Positions 37,101-48,600 of a DNA stretch of 64,000 nt are shown here, piece by piece. The stretch is from Typha latifolia (Eukaryota; Streptophyta; Magnoliopsida; Poales; Typhaceae), in the NCBI GenBank assembly GCA_019914945.1, contig CM034100.1, positions 4,911,209 to 4,975,208 of the forward strand. The letters are read 5' to 3'. Made by a program: the position numbers and the translations under genes. Positions within the stretch are counted from its first letter, which is position 1; each line of letters begins with the position of its first letter. The notes under the pieces are model-generated. The model saw only the letters and a list, made by a program, of their open reading frames with translations. It made no database searches and was not told the origin of the DNA.

Positions 37101-40100
37101 AACTCGCCCTTATGTCTTTGCATAAATCCATAAATATCTCTATTTCCTTTTTCTTTTTGGTAACAATGCATAAAAGCTTAAAAAAGAGAAAAACAGAGAA
37201 ATAATAAAGTAGAGAAGCTACTTTTTGGTACGGCAATTTCATAAGCTTGTCCCTTTTAGCGCTCCTCACTGAACCATCTCCCCGGCAACGATGCCAAAAT
37301 TTGATTGCCCCCAAGAAGTACCCAAAGGTATAAAGGTCGATCGAAGAACAGTTTAATTGAGACAAATGGTGATAAAGTATAATTGTTAACTCTGAACTGC
37401 ATGGAGAAATAACACCAAACAAGTCACATTGAATCAAACAAACAAATACAGTGGATCTAAATTGTACGCCTGTTATTGAATATCAATTGTGCTTCATACT
37501 TTTCTATTGCTTGTGGGACTAATCCTCCTATTTGATTTTCAACATTGTGTATTTAGCTAATTTGGTTCTCAATTTACATGGCAGATTAGGATCATTGATT
37601 ATTGATTAATAAATGGTTAATTAAGGCCAATTTCTTTTGTAGGCAACTTGTTATCCTTCATTCATGGAGAAACTTCCCTCTGAGGCTACTGCAGTAGAAT
37701 CAAGGGTACAAGTGGATGGCAAGGCAGTGACGAGCCGTGGAGCAGGAACAGCCATAGAATTCTCTTTGATCTTGGTGGAGAAACTATATGGGAAAGATAA
37801 AGCTGATGAAGTTGCCGGGCCTATGGTAAACAGATTCATTTATTTTTGCACATCTCTCACAGTGGTTTTATGTTTTTCAGGTTGATATCTTTAGATTTGG
37901 CATATTTTTTCAGAATAAATGTTAAAAACTATATAATGAGACTTATTCAAGTGATTTGACAGTAAGCTAGAGAGGGCACTCAGTGGCCTTTAAGAAAATC
38001 TTTCAGTCCCTTTCCTAAATGACATTGATTATCACTGTGAGTGATAAGAAAATGAGTGATGCACTGATCCTCTTCTTCCATTTTGACCTACCAGATGCCT
38101 TATTATTTATCACAAGAATTGAATATCAGAAGTATATTTTTCTAGTTGAATCTTCCATGCTTAATCTTAAGAATATTTGTTAAGACAATTCAACAAATCG
38201 AGACCACAAAAGAGGTCTAAAAGAGTTGTCTTCTCCTAATGCATCTCTGCCAATTGATTCTCCTTGATGATATATATTTAAAGTTACAAATTTTAGATCC
38301 TTTTGATATTTACATCTAATATTAGAGGATGCTAAATGCTATATAACTTGGTTATCCTAATTAGGCTACCTAACTAATTAGAGCAAATATGTGCATTCCG
38401 AAGTGTTGTAAATTTGATAATCATATTTATGATTTCAATGAGCACCTGTTTTACTACTGTTCGCCGTGGAAGATATTTAGTTATGCTGAAGGCCTGAAAC
38501 ATACGAGTAAACTTGTAAAAAAGTACAAATGCATCCAAAGTAAGAAGATAAAGAAATTCATACGGGAATAGTACGTAAAAACTCGAAATAATGGAAATTT
38601 GCATATTCACCCTTTAAAATCTAGTTTAGCTATATTTGACAACAATTCATTAGGAAGTAGGAATTCAAGTCTTCTAAAGGGAAGCATAGAAGGTGTCTAC
38701 ATAAGCCTCTTAGGTATTTGACTCTGCTGCACTAGTTTTCAATTTTTTTTATTAAATGGCATGAAACTCCCTGTGAAGCTTGATAGTACTATGCATACTG
38801 AGTTGTAAACCATGAGAACATATTCCTCTGGAGGAAGATTCTTAATAAGTAATTGGCCTGCTATCAATTCGCCATGCCCTCTTCTCTTTATGTTTGTGCA
38901 TGTGAACTCACCTTAGTAGTATTCTTGTTATCTAAAGACTATTCACTAATTGGTTTTTCAGGTTATGCGTCCTCAACATGATGTCGAGTTCGTGCTGAGG
39001 GAACTAAACTCTGTTGAGTGGAAATGCAATGGAGCACCTAAGGTAAGTGATAAAATGATAGTAGTATGCCTCACTTTTCCTTTCTGCAAAGTATGGAAAT
39101 GCAATGAAGCACCTAAGCCTCTAACTTTTATTCAAAGAGTGCCTTCCACTATTCAATTGTATATGCCTCAGTTGTAGATTGTCTAAAGTATATGACATTC
39201 AGAACTTCATATCAGACTTTTTCCATTCAATTATTTGTTTGGTAAGAGCTTAAACTTAATGTTCTAGATCCTTTACTTTTTAATCATACTAAACATCATA
39301 TAATCTATTCACAACTTCATATCTGACTTTTTCCCGACCTAATATATGTTTGTTTAGAGCTTAAACTAATTCTCTAGATCCTTAACCCTATAATCATAGT
39401 AAATTTCATATTTCATCATATAATCTTGCAAATAATTAGGTTCATTTAGTTATCCTCTTGACTTTTTGAGTTCCTCTCTAGAAACTTTTAAGGAGGGTAC
39501 CTCAGCTTTGTGGAGCTTAAATGTTTGAGATATTTCAGAGTTAAATATATCTTTACTCTTAGTTTGGATAAAAAACACTCTACTCCCTGTACTTTCTTCT
39601 GTATTATTAAGCCTCTATGGATTTTTTATTTGATTGCAATTATTAGGTTCTCTATCCAAAGTTAATGATGCACATGCTTTTTTATCCTAAAAAGTGTTAA
39701 AAGTTCGAACACAAATCACGTTACCCTACTTCTGAGAAGTAACTTATTTCAACTATGATAAGGAGTAACATAAGGGACCATGATATCAATGCTCTGAATG
39801 GTTATTCTTTTTCTGCCTGTTTCCAGATTCTTGTGCCTGTTGCCAATGGCTCAGAGGAGATGGAGGCTGTTATCATCATCGATGTTTTGCGGAGAGCAAA
39901 AGCTGATGTCACAGTGGCATCTGTTGAAGATAAGCTAGAAATTGTGGCATCTAGGAAAGTGAAACTACTAGCTGATATGTTGTTGGATGATGCTCTTAAG
40001 ATGCAATATGATCTTATTGTTTTGCCAGTAAGTAGTTCTGATCAACAGATAAACAATTAGCCTTTTCTTTTACATGTGCATGTATTGATATTTCATCCCC

Positions 40101-40542
40101 TTCTCTTTTTATAGGGTGGGCTTGGTGGTGCCCAAGCATTTTCAAACTCGGAGAAGCTTATTGCTTTGCTTAAAAAGCAAGCAGAATCAAATAAACTTTA
40201 TGGGGCCATATGTGCTTCCCCAGCTATAGCCCTTGAGCCTCATGGTTTGCTGAAGGTACACCTGCAAGAACTAGCTTAATATCTAACAACCCAAAACGAA
40301 GATAAATTGCAGTTATTTAACTTCAACAATTTTTTTCTTTGTAGGGGAAGAAGGCAACGGCTTATCCAGCCATGTGTAACAAACTTGCAGATCAAAGCGA
40401 TTGCGAGAACAGGGTTGTGGTTGACAGCAACTTGATTACAAGTCGAGGCCCTGGAACTGCCATGGAGTTCTCTCTCGGCATTGTTGAAAAGCTTTTTGGA
40501 CGGGAGAAAGCACTTAATCTTGCTAAGACCCTTGTTTTCTAA
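30043..40542 (+). CDS. DJ-1 homologue with two tandem DJ-1/PfpI domains (DJ1A/DJ1B type)
   Basis: Eight exons, every join in phase 0: 30043-30192, 30268-30468, 30562-30711, 37643-37825, 38962-39042, 39827-40027, 40115-40255, 40345-40542; 434 residues. Two DJ-1 domains follow each other, starting [15 protein letters not shown] and [15 protein letters not shown]. Each has its nucleophile Cys in AAICAAPA and GAICASPA. Plant DJ-1 proteins act in oxidative-stress protection and glyoxal or methylglyoxal detoxification. The first 42 residues are basic, Ser/Pro/Leu-rich and nearly free of acidic residues, like a chloroplast transit peptide. A second Met at residue 43 (MASPPSKK) matches the start of cytosolic plant DJ1A, so two isoforms are possible. 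Intron 3 is about 6.9 kb and filled with transposon remnants; the other introns are 75 to about 1140 bp. A partial dead copy of exon 4 lies at 47036. Confidence 0.93.
31448..34332. mobile_element. Non-autonomous hAT-like element inside DJ-1 intron 3
   Basis: Left end TAGGGGTGGCAATCAGGTCG; the right end, read inverted, is TAGTGGAAGAAATTGACTCG, an imperfect terminal inverted repeat (about 12 of 20). Flanks GCATTTAG (31440-31447) and GCATTAGC (34333-34340) look like an 8-bp target duplication that has changed slightly, the hAT length. Sub-terminal regions are rich in ACCCG/CGGGT words in opposite orientation. There is no transposase inside. A (TA)n tract lies at 34112-34139. It carries fragments of a host gene (next entry). 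Confidence 0.55.
33172..33740 (-). pseudogene. Captured AP-endonuclease (ARP/ExoIII-type) gene fragments
   Basis: On the minus strand, 33740 to about 33648 translates to [20 protein letters not shown] followed by [11 protein letters not shown] second piece at about 33257-33172 reads [20 protein letters not shown] then IDIYNP. Both match neighbouring conserved blocks of plant exonuclease-III-like AP endonucleases, including the TGDLN catalytic motif, and lie in the correct order. The first piece is preceded by an intact acceptor (CTCCAG), so genomic DNA with introns was taken up. Stops between the blocks show that it is not a working gene. It is antisense to DJ-1. Confidence 0.7.
34640..34850 (+). 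repeat. Degenerate GC-rich tandem repeat
   Basis: Words such as GGCTGCTGAG, ACGGCGAG and GACGAGCAATTG recur every 30-40 bp. Open frames on the minus strand here are made by this repetition. Confidence 0.6.
35258..35540 (+). pseudogene. Decayed hAT transposase N-terminus (BED zinc finger)
   Basis: The plus strand reads NIENTDSS, stop, then [30 protein letters not shown], stop, [20 protein letters not shown]. The W-x3-T-K, C-x2-C and H-x4-C spacing is that of BED-type fingers at the start of plant hAT transposases. Two in-frame stops within 60 codons show decay. Confidence 0.6.
36527..38650. repeat. Segmental duplication, source copy (with live DJ-1 exon 4)
   Basis: Base-by-base similar to about 45853-48600: shared blocks include GAGGCGGCAAGGTTCAG, the tRNA-Asp-like site, DJ-1 exon 4 and its flanks, and AGAGGATGCTAAATGC. 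The copies differ by a replaced block (about 37895-38210 here against 47281-48170 there). Confidence 0.9.
37281..37297 (-). other. tRNA-Asp-type primer-binding site of a decayed Gypsy-like element
   Basis: The plus strand reads CCCCGGCAACGATGCCA, 15 of 17 matching the 3' end of plant tRNA-Asp (CCCCGGCAACGGCGCCA). Read from the minus strand this is the primer site of Athila/Tat-type LTR elements, with LTR-like sequence (TACTTCTTGGGGGCAATC) just upstream. A duplicated copy lies near 46589, and a related LTR piece lies near 31065-31110. Confidence 0.5.
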
Positions 40543-41821
40543 TAATAAGTTAATCCAGATATCTCAATTTGCGGAGGTGTTTTGTGAATACAAGCAGTTT
40601 TCTGTGTCATCGAGAGGATTTTAAATCGTGAGATATGTACGAGGTGTGAGTTTATAAATAATGGTCGCTGATCAAGTGTATGGCTGCTAGTCTCGATGTA
40701 CCGTATCATACTTGCATTCGCTGCTTAATTATGGGAGCGTTTTCTTGTATTTAGGGGTATATGTTTAAGAGATTGTTTGCTAATAAATAAGTGTTTGGTT
40801 TATTATAATTTATAATATTGTACTGTGGTGTGTGTCATGGATTATAAAATAATAAATTAAAATTTTGAAACATTGTATGGTTGATAGAAATGAAGTATAG
40901 ATTGTGAATTATTCAAAATAACTATTAAAAAATGTTTTTACTTATTATTAGGTTGTTCACCTATTATTGTAAGACCTATGAAAAAGACGCATTAAATCTG
41001 CAATAGATATCTCACATATACTATACTTTAATTTTGCTACAAAATGAATCCAAATTACAACCCAAAAACTAGAACAGAAGATATAGAGAAATTTATAATT
41101 TACTCTATGTTGCTTAATTCATTGTACCTCTTCCATTTCACATCTTTCACATATCTTGCTCATAAACTAGCAAGAACTGTCTTTGGAGCCCTTTCTTTGT
41201 TCCGGAATTCTTCAATCACTTCTTGCTGAACAGCAAATTCAAATGACCCTTCTTGGATTCTTTTTTTCTTTTCCCGCTATGTCTCCCCTCTTCCTCCTAT
41301 TTCGGTATGTATTAGGCTCACTGGAGGTGTGTCTTTGTTCCTACTCGTCTCTATCGAGCAGTTGACCATCTCTTGGATCTAACTGTGATGGGCATTGTGA
41401 AAGGAAAGGAATCACAGAATTCTCAGGTAAGAGACTCTCACAGGTTCATGCCTCTGGATCTCCTTCTCTAGATTCTGTATAAATATAATTGGGCCTTGCA
41501 CATTTATCTCTCTAAAAATGAGAGAAAAGACTCAAGAATATTAATATTCTTTTTATATAACTGCTATAGAATTTTTTTCTACATATTATATTTGTTGTCA
41601 TATAATCAATATATCATAACAATTATATCCTTAAATAATAAAATTTATTTTCCTTTTCACATAATTTTTGAGAGGAGAAGGGTTTTTGTTATAATTAATT
41701 AGACTGAATTGATTGAGCAATCTTTAAAGAGATTAATAATTTTAACGGTAAATATGATATTTTGAATGATGTCATGATGTTTAATATTTATATTATAATA
41801 ATAATATTCGGAATGCGGGAC
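40543..41821. other. Spacer downstream of DJ-1
   Basis: DJ-1 3' untranslated region and AT-rich sequence; no gene seen. Confidence 0.5.
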
Positions 41822-42202
41822 AAAACATTCAAATCGAAATCCTTACGGGACAAAACATTCTGACTGCGGTACTTCTACTTCTGTTGTTGGGGTTTCTAAC
41901 TGGTTGTGGATTAGTTTCTTGCTATACACCTTCCTTTTGTTTGAATGTAATCTGACTGCGACTCTCGCCTCGAGATTTCGAGTGTCTTGGAAGATTTGGG
42001 ATGGTGAATTCGGAAGAAACTGGTGTAGTTACGAATTAAAGTATTTTAGTAATCTAAACAAAGAAGGAGACGAGCCTTGTATGATTCCACTGCTTGGACA
42101 GTATATTTTGTAACTAAATTTGCAATTTTTCTTCCTCTTGTACAATTCCATCTTATCAATTTCTTTCCCTGAGAAATAACCTTTGGACCAGTAGAATTGT
42201 AG
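41822..42202. repeat. Duplicated block, near-identical to 49008-49401
   Basis: From CATTCAAATCGAAATCC to CCAGTAGAATTGTAG both places agree almost base for base, the main difference being about 12 bp (AACGATCTAACT region) present only at 49 kb. It holds no coding exon I can support. Confidence 0.92.
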
Positions 42203-42635
42203 ATTGCTAATACATTAAAGTTAAAGCCAACTCTGTAACTTTGAGAATGTTAATAAAAGCTAACGCTCCATCCATCAGTCAATTTTTATATCAGAAAGTA
42301 CTACGAATCAAGTTCACATGTGGCAGCCTATATTATGGCCAATAGGCTATAGTTTATAAAAGCCATTCTCAGATCACTAATTCGTCCTGTACTGAAGCAA
42401 TTAATCATTATTCAAGAGGTCAAATGAAGTTCTTTTGAACATATCAGAGCAGTATGAAGGCATAGAGCTACTCATTCTTGAAGTAGACACAGAGAACAGC
42501 AAGAAAATGGATAGTACTGCCATTGTAGGCTCCAAAAGCACACGTTAGATCAACAATGAGGGTGAACGAGAAAGTATATTGTAAAGACCAGAGACCACCA
42601 CTATCTAGGGGAAACCTAATTAGGATCACAGATCT

Positions 42636-43544
42636 CTAAGGCTCCACAGTTGTCACCTGCTGCCATTCTCCATCCACGGCTTCTTTCCACAGTGTAACAT
42701 TATTATGTCCATCAGCAACAGCCAATATATTTCCTGTCAATGACCAAGATACCCTCCAAACAGGAGCCTTAAAATCATTAAGGATTCTACCCTCCCACTG
42801 ATCACCTTCCTTCGCCACTGTCCAGATAACCACTGTTCCATCCTGAGAAGCACTAGCAATCGTGGTCTTAGGTAGTCCCAGGTTTGGTGCCCAAGCCACA
42901 TCTCTTACCCAATCCGTATGCATCTGAAGAGCAGGAAAACAGTCCATCTTCCAACTTCCATTGTAAAGCTTCCACACTTTGACTGTGTTATCACAACCGC
43001 CAGACGCAAGCTTCTGAACATAATCAAATTGTCCAGAACCAACAAGGGCACCAGGTGCCATTGAAGGAGCCCATGAGACTGAGGTTACTCCTACTGGGTG
43101 AGCCTGATCAATTCTCGTGGTGTCCCAAACCCCATCAGCTCGAGCTGTAAACACTGAAATATTACCATCCGAAGATCCACATGCTAAGCATAATCCAAGT
43201 TCATGAGGTGCCCATGCTATGGAGTTGACGGAGGACTTGTGCTCAGTAAAAACGTGAGCCTGAAGCCACTCATCAGGCTTGTTCCCTTCCTTCCATATTA
43301 TCACACGTCCATCATAGCTGCAAGAGGCAATCATAGAACCAAACTTAGGATGGGCCCATGCTACCTGCCAAACTGGGCCTTGGTGCCCACTCAGGGTGGC
43401 AAGGTGCTGATGCGAGGAGCCACTAACACCTACAATCTTAATAGTTGCATCAGAGGAAGATGTTGCTAGGCGCTTTCCATAATAATCCATGGACACATCA
43501 TGAACCACATCTTGATGGCCTGTTTCTATCTTCTGAGAAGGCAT
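42636..43544 (-). CDS. SEC13: SEC13, COPII coat and nuclear pore WD40 protein
   Basis: A single coding exon of 302 residues starting MPSQKIETGHQD and ending VTTVEP, almost colinear with plant SEC13A/B as I know them. Six WD40 blades are visible, with conserved blocks HDVSMDYYGKRLATSSSD, GPVWQVAWAHPKFGS, SSVNSIAWAPHELGL, GVTSVSWAP, WVRDVAWAPNLGLPK and APVWRVSWSLTGN. SEC13 pairs with SEC31 to form the outer COPII cage for ER-to-Golgi vesicles, and with the Nup107-160 complex in the nuclear pore. An in-frame ATG four codons upstream (43556) exists, but the downstream ATG fits the family. A strong acceptor (pyrimidine run then TGTGTAG) at 43583-43584 implies an intron in the 5' leader, whose first exon lies further right and is not located. 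Confidence 0.96.
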   Translation of the reverse strand: MPSQKIETGHQDVVHDVSMDYYGKRLATSSSDATIKIVGVSGSSHQHLATLSGHQGPVWQVAWAHPKFGSMIASCSYDGRVIIWKEGNKPDEWLQAHVFTEHKSSVNSIAWAPHELGLCLACGSSDGNISVFTARADGVWDTTRIDQAHPVGVTSVSWAPSMAPGALVGSGQFDYVQKLASGGCDNTVKVWKLYNGSWKMDCFPALQMHTDWVRDVAWAPNLGLPKTTIASASQDGTVVIWTVAKEGDQWEGRILNDFKAPVWRVSWSLTGNILAVADGHNNVTLWKEAVDGEWQQVTTVEP

Positions 43545-43581
43545 TTTCCTGTGCAATAATCTATAGACTGTTGGCGCCCAA

Positions 43582-44176
43582 CCTACACATTAATGAAAAA
43601 AAAAAGAATTAGTTTCTGAAATTGCCAAACTTGTGGCAACAATACATGCTCTTTAAAGTAATACAAGAAGAAACGATGTATAATATAGAGTTCTTATGTA
43701 CTTCAAAATACTCATCACACCAATATCACCTAACCCTAATCTCATATCTGAGTAAGCCTTCTAGGTCCAAAATTTGCACAGTTATAATACAGATACATCC
43801 TCTTGATACTAATGTTTGATTTCCTCAGGGGAGCAAACCTTCTTACCACATACCATTCTTTCTCTGCAAACAGGACAACCCTTTCCAAAATCAGTAGAGT
43901 ATCATTCCGAAGTTCCACAAGAACCATACCCTAAATAAACAATGGAAGAAAAGAGGAAAGCTCCTATACTTCAAGTTGCAAACAACAAAACTATCAACGG
44001 AGTCATGACACTAATATCCTATCTCTCTTGTACAACCACATTGGTGAAGATGCTTACAAGATATTCTAATGCTTTAACTATCCTAAATATAGAAATATCC
44101 TTAGTTACAACATCCATTACCTTTGACAATTCTAGGCATAAACACAACCATTTCAACAATTTACCAGACAAATTCC
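43582..44176 (-). other. Probable leader intron of SEC13
   Basis: On the minus strand an acceptor TTTTTTTTTTCATTAATGTGTAG ends at 43583, 39 bp before the start codon. No coding sequence is seen upstream. The donor and first exon were not identified. Confidence 0.4.
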
Positions 44177-45265
44177 AAAACTAGTTTTGCCCCTTGAATA
44201 GTATACACATCTTAATCATGCGTACAACCATACATAACTAGTTTTGCTCCTTGAATAGTATACCCATCTTAATCATGCATACAACCAAACATAACCATTT
44301 CAAATTCCACAACTAGTTTTGCCCTTAGATAGTATACCTGTCTTAATCATGCCGACAACCAAACATATTAAATAATCTACCAAACAAATTCCAAAACTAG
44401 GTTTGCCCCTTAGATAGAATACGTCTTAATTATGCCTACAACCAAACATATTCAATAATCTACCAAACAAATTCCAAAACTAGGTTTGCCCTTAGATATA
44501 ATACATGTCTTATTTATGCCTACAACCAAACATATTGCATAATCTACCAAACAAGTTCCAAAACTTGGTTGCCCATTAGATAGTATACCCGTCTTAATCA
44601 TGCCTACAACCAAACATATTCAATAATCTACCAAACAAGTTCCAAAACTAAATAGTATACTGATCTTAATCATGCCTACAACCAAACATAGCCATTTCAA
44701 TAATTTAAACAAATTCCAAAACTAGTTTTGCCCCTTAGATAGTATACTGTCTTAATCATGCCTACAACCAATATCCAAGTGTTTTGCTCCTTAGAAAGTA
44801 TACCATCTTAGCCATACCTTTAGATAGTATACCCGTTTTAATTATGCCTACAACCAATATCCAGGTGTTTTGCCCATATTTATCAAAATCGGACCGGACA
44901 TTAAATTGGTTAAAGGTTAGGTCACTAGGTTATTTGTTCAACCAGTGTTCACCCGGTCGGATAGTTGATTTTTTAAAAATCTTTAAATAATATATAGATA
45001 GTTCTGAATAATTCTAAAAATAAAAGAATATCTACAAAAGTAATATAAGTGTATCAAAACCTATGTCAATTACTTTTCAAAGTAAGTCATTTAATATAAA
45101 AAGATAAAAATACTATTGACCAAGAAAAATACTTGAAAACTAAAATAATGATATTTTTATAATTTTTACATTTAAATTGCTCATATTTTAATGATAGTTT
45201 GCTCCATGGGGTATTTATGCCAAAAAAAATTAAAAGGTATAAATGCAAAACCTATGTATTTTGAG

Positions 45266-45314
<49 letters not shown>

Positions 45315-45808
45315 AATATGAATTTTAGAGGGATATACAAGCAAATAAGGACCTTTTTAAGGATATATGTGCAAAAAAAACTAATTTTAAAATATAAATA
45401 TATTATAAACTAAACAATTCTAAAATTTTAGGACTAAAATATTATTAATATATATAATAGAATAATTAAATATTAAGGATAATTGGGTAATTTTGCAAAA
45501 ATACTTGTACTAGCTCGGTTGCACGGGTCACTGAGTCAACCACCGAGTTAATCAATTTTTATTAGGTCAATTGCTTATCTAATATGATAACAAAACCGAA
45601 CAGGTTCAGTGGTTTGATTCACCGGTTCACTGGTCCACCCACCCGATCTGGTCCGGTTCTTGATAACTATGGTTTTGCCCCTTAGATAGTATGCCGTCTT
45701 AATCATACCCTTAGGTAGTATACCCGTTTTAATCATGCCTACAACCAAAATAACCATTTCAATAATGTACCAAACAAATTCCAAAACTAGTTTTGCCCCT
45801 TAGATAGA
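44177..45808. repeat. Minisatellite of 40-85-bp units upstream of SEC13
   Basis: About 12 units built on AACTAGTTTTGCCCCTTAG, ATAGTATACCCGTCTTAATC, ATGCCTACAACCAAACATA and CTACCAAACAAATTCCA, with partial units among them. The array is interrupted at 44876-45671 by an inserted element and resumes in register afterwards. Confidence 0.9.
44876..45671. mobile_element. 796-bp Mutator-like MITE inserted in the minisatellite
   Basis: Begins ATATTTATCAAAATCGGACC. Its right end, read inverted, is CATAGTTATCAAGAACCGGACC, so the ends form an imperfect inverted repeat. It is flanked on both sides by GTTTTGCCC (44867-44875 and 45672-45680), a 9-bp target duplication typical of Mutator-type elements. It has no open frame of note. 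A (TA)n tract of about 22 units lies at 45268-45311. Confidence 0.7.
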
Positions 45809-45852
45809 ATTAATTTAGTATAATTAATTTGGCTTTTTAATATGAATTAACC

Positions 45853-48600
45853 TTCCCTTTTAATGCAAACCTCACCGTTTCTTGAGGCGGCAAGGTTCAG
45901 TACTTGGTAAGACATTACTTAATTTTTCAATGTATAACAAAATGGTGATTACTTAAATCAAGTTCCAGGTTAGGTTTATGTCAATTTAGCACGATCCCTT
46001 AAACATACGACATGAAAGTGCGTGAATCACAATATCATCATTAATTCAACAATTAACTATGCTATCAATAGGAAAAGTAAATTTTTGCATAGTGATACAC
46101 GTGTATCTCGCATAAATAGAACCAAGTTCATAATATTTAAATGATAACACAAGTAGAAATAAAATAAAGTCCTAATAAAGCTCAATACTCAAAATACACA
46201 ATGTATTCTCTCTCCCAACTTAACCATTACATTGTCCTCATTGTAATGTAACATAAAGAATAAGGAACAGTTAAATTAACCAGAAGGAAATCACCTAAGA
46301 TGTTAGAGCAGGTGTGAAAGCTCAAAATATACAAATATGAAAAACAGCAACAAAAACAATCCAAGTCAAGTGAAAGGTTGTGATTTTAACGGTGTTGTTT
46401 CAGACCTTCTAGCAAATTTAACTAACTCGTCCCTATGTCTTTGCATAAATCCATCAATATCTCTATTTTCTTCTTCTTTTTGATAACAATGCATAAAAGT
46501 TTTTTAAGAAAAAAGAAAAACAGAAAAATAAAAAAGAAGGGAATTTCTTAAGGTTGTCCCTTTTAGCGCTCCTTGCTGAACTGTCTCCCCAGCAATGATG
46601 CTAAAATTTGATTGCGCCCAAAAAGTACCCGCAAGTATAACGGTCGATAGTAGAATAGTTTAAGTGGGACATGGAGAAATAACACCAAACAAGTCACATT
46701 AAATCAAGCCAACAAATATAGTGGATCCATATTAAATTGGCCATGCCAAGCACCTAATATCTCATGCAATGGTTAGATTAGGGAGTTGAATCATTACTGA
46801 AGTAGGATTTTGACATGCAACTCAAAATGTCATTAACTTAAATTGTACACCTGTTATTGAATATCAATTGTACTTCATACCTTTCTATTGCTTGTTGGAT
46901 TAATCCTCCTATTTGATTCTCAACAATTGTGTGTTTTAGCTAATTTGGTTCTTAATTTACATGACAGATTAGGATTACTGATGATTATTGATTATTGATT
47001 AATAAAGGGATAATTAAGGTCATTTTCTTTTGTAGGCAACTTGTTATGCTTCATTCATGGAGAAATTTCCCTCTGAGGCTACTGTAGTAGAATCAAGGGT
47101 ACAGGTGGATGGCAAGGCAGTGACGAGCCGTAGACCAGGAACAGCCATATAATTCTCTTTGATCTTGGTGGAGAAACTATATGGGAAAGTGATGAAGTTG
47201 CAGGGCCTATGGTAAAAAGATTCATTTATTTTTGCACACTTCTCACTGTGGTTTTACGTTTTTCAGATTGATTTCTTAGATTCAACTAATCATTCCACAT
47301 TCCACAACAATTTAACATTTAAGAAGATGAAACCACATCATTCAAATTAAATATAAGTAGCTGATCTAGAAATCTAATAAAGCAACAGATCTGGAAATAA
47401 TTCTGTACGAGTCTATCTGAAAAAACTGTGAGTGAGAGAGGATTAATTAAACCGTATTACTTAAGTAACCATATCAGAAATTCAGAATTAAGTAACCATA
47501 CTTAATCATGTAATACTTAAGTAACCATATCAGAATTAATTAAACTGTAAATAAGGCAGAGAAGAAAATCTGCACAATTTCAAAGAAAACAATTCAGAGA
47601 ACAAGGGAGAAAAAACTGAGAAAAGAAAAGAAAAAAGAAAATCTGAGGAACGAAACTGAAAACAGAATTTGAGAAAGGGATAGTGGAAGAAATCAGATGA
47701 AGAAAATTCAGAGAAGAAACTGAGAAGAAATTGAAGAAAAAAAAGAGAGACAACTAGAGGGATAAGAAAATACCGGCGTGAGAGAGTGAGAGAGGAAGAT
47801 CGTCGTTGTCGAGTGCCGAGAGAATGGTGTCGTGCGGAGCAGCGTCGTCCTCGTCGAGAGAGAGAGATGGGGTGCGGGGGATGGAGGGGAGCTAGGGCAC
47901 GAAATGCTTGAGAGAGGGGGAGAACGAATGGGGGATGGGGGTGGGTGATAAGTTAATAAGCGGGGTGGGAGTTAAGTTAATAAGCTTAACGGGTTTTTTA
48001 ACAGTTTAATTCGCCCAATTAACCCAAATAGATTTAAAACGTATCCAAAATGTATACTCAGCATATCCAGCGGTATCCACCTCATACTAAAAAAAAATGT
48101 AACTATTTTAATTCAGAAACTATGAAAACTTATGGGATACAGATACTTACCTTTGTTACATCCTTGATCGTAGATGTCTAAAAGAATTATATTTCTCCTA
48201 ATAGATTTCTCCTTGATGACATATATTTTAGATCCTTTTGATATGAAACCTAATATTAGAGGATGCTAAATGCTATATGACTTGGTTATCCTAATTAGGC
48301 TACCTAACTAATTAGAGCAAATATGCGCATTCCAAAGTGTTGTAAATTTGATAGATAATCAGGTATATGATTTCAATGAGCACCTGTGTTCCTACTATTT
48401 GCCATGGATGGATGGTATTCAGACATGCTGAAAGCCTGAAACATATGAGTAAGCTTGACAATGCATTTAAAAAGGGATACATGCATCCAAAGTGAGAAGA
48501 TAAAGAAATTCATAGAGGTAAAAACCCAAAATAATGGAAATTTTCATATTCACCCTTTAAAGGCATCCAGTTTAGCTAATATTTGACAATAATTCGTTAG
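45853..48600. repeat. Segmental duplication, degenerate copy
   Basis: Counterpart of 36527-38650, with a dead DJ-1 exon 4 and an unrelated AG-rich block (about 47281-48170). After 48600 it lacks everything matching 38650-41820, that is, DJ-1 exons 5-8, and similarity resumes at 49008. Confidence 0.9.
47036..47211 (+). pseudogene. Dead duplicate of DJ-1 exon 4
   Basis: Flanked by the same TTTTGTAG acceptor and GTAAA donor as the real exon (37643-37825), but GAA has become a TAA stop (in GCCATATAATTC), and 7 bp are missing after TATATGGGAAAG (176 against 183 bp). No other DJ-1 exon accompanies it. Confidence 0.9.

Larger units (their letters stand above)
30712..37642 (+). other. Transposon-laden third intron of the DJ-1 gene
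   Basis: 6931 bp, from GTGAAATC to TTTTGTAG. The homologous introns in this gene are all far shorter. It holds LTR-like debris (about 31065-31430), a hAT-like element (31448-34332), GC-rich tandem repeats (34650-34850), a decayed hAT transposase start (35258-35540) and a tRNA-Asp-type primer site on the minus strand (near 37281). Confidence 0.75.

Noticed and set aside
37275..37300. tRNA-Asp gene
   Set aside because: Only the 3' end of a tRNA is matched; no anticodon arm or D arm precedes it. A retroelement primer site on the other strand explains it.
40543..42635. Small open frames at 41044-42113
   Set aside because: No motifs, no splice context, and one of them lies in the duplicated block, whose other copy does not keep the same frame context.
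44177..45808. CRISPR-like array
   Set aside because: Whole units including the would-be spacers are repeated, and the sequence is plant nuclear DNA. It is a minisatellite.
47700..48000. Minus-strand gene start in the AG/CT-rich block
   Set aside because: GAGA-rich composition only; no open frame continues and no homologous exon follows.
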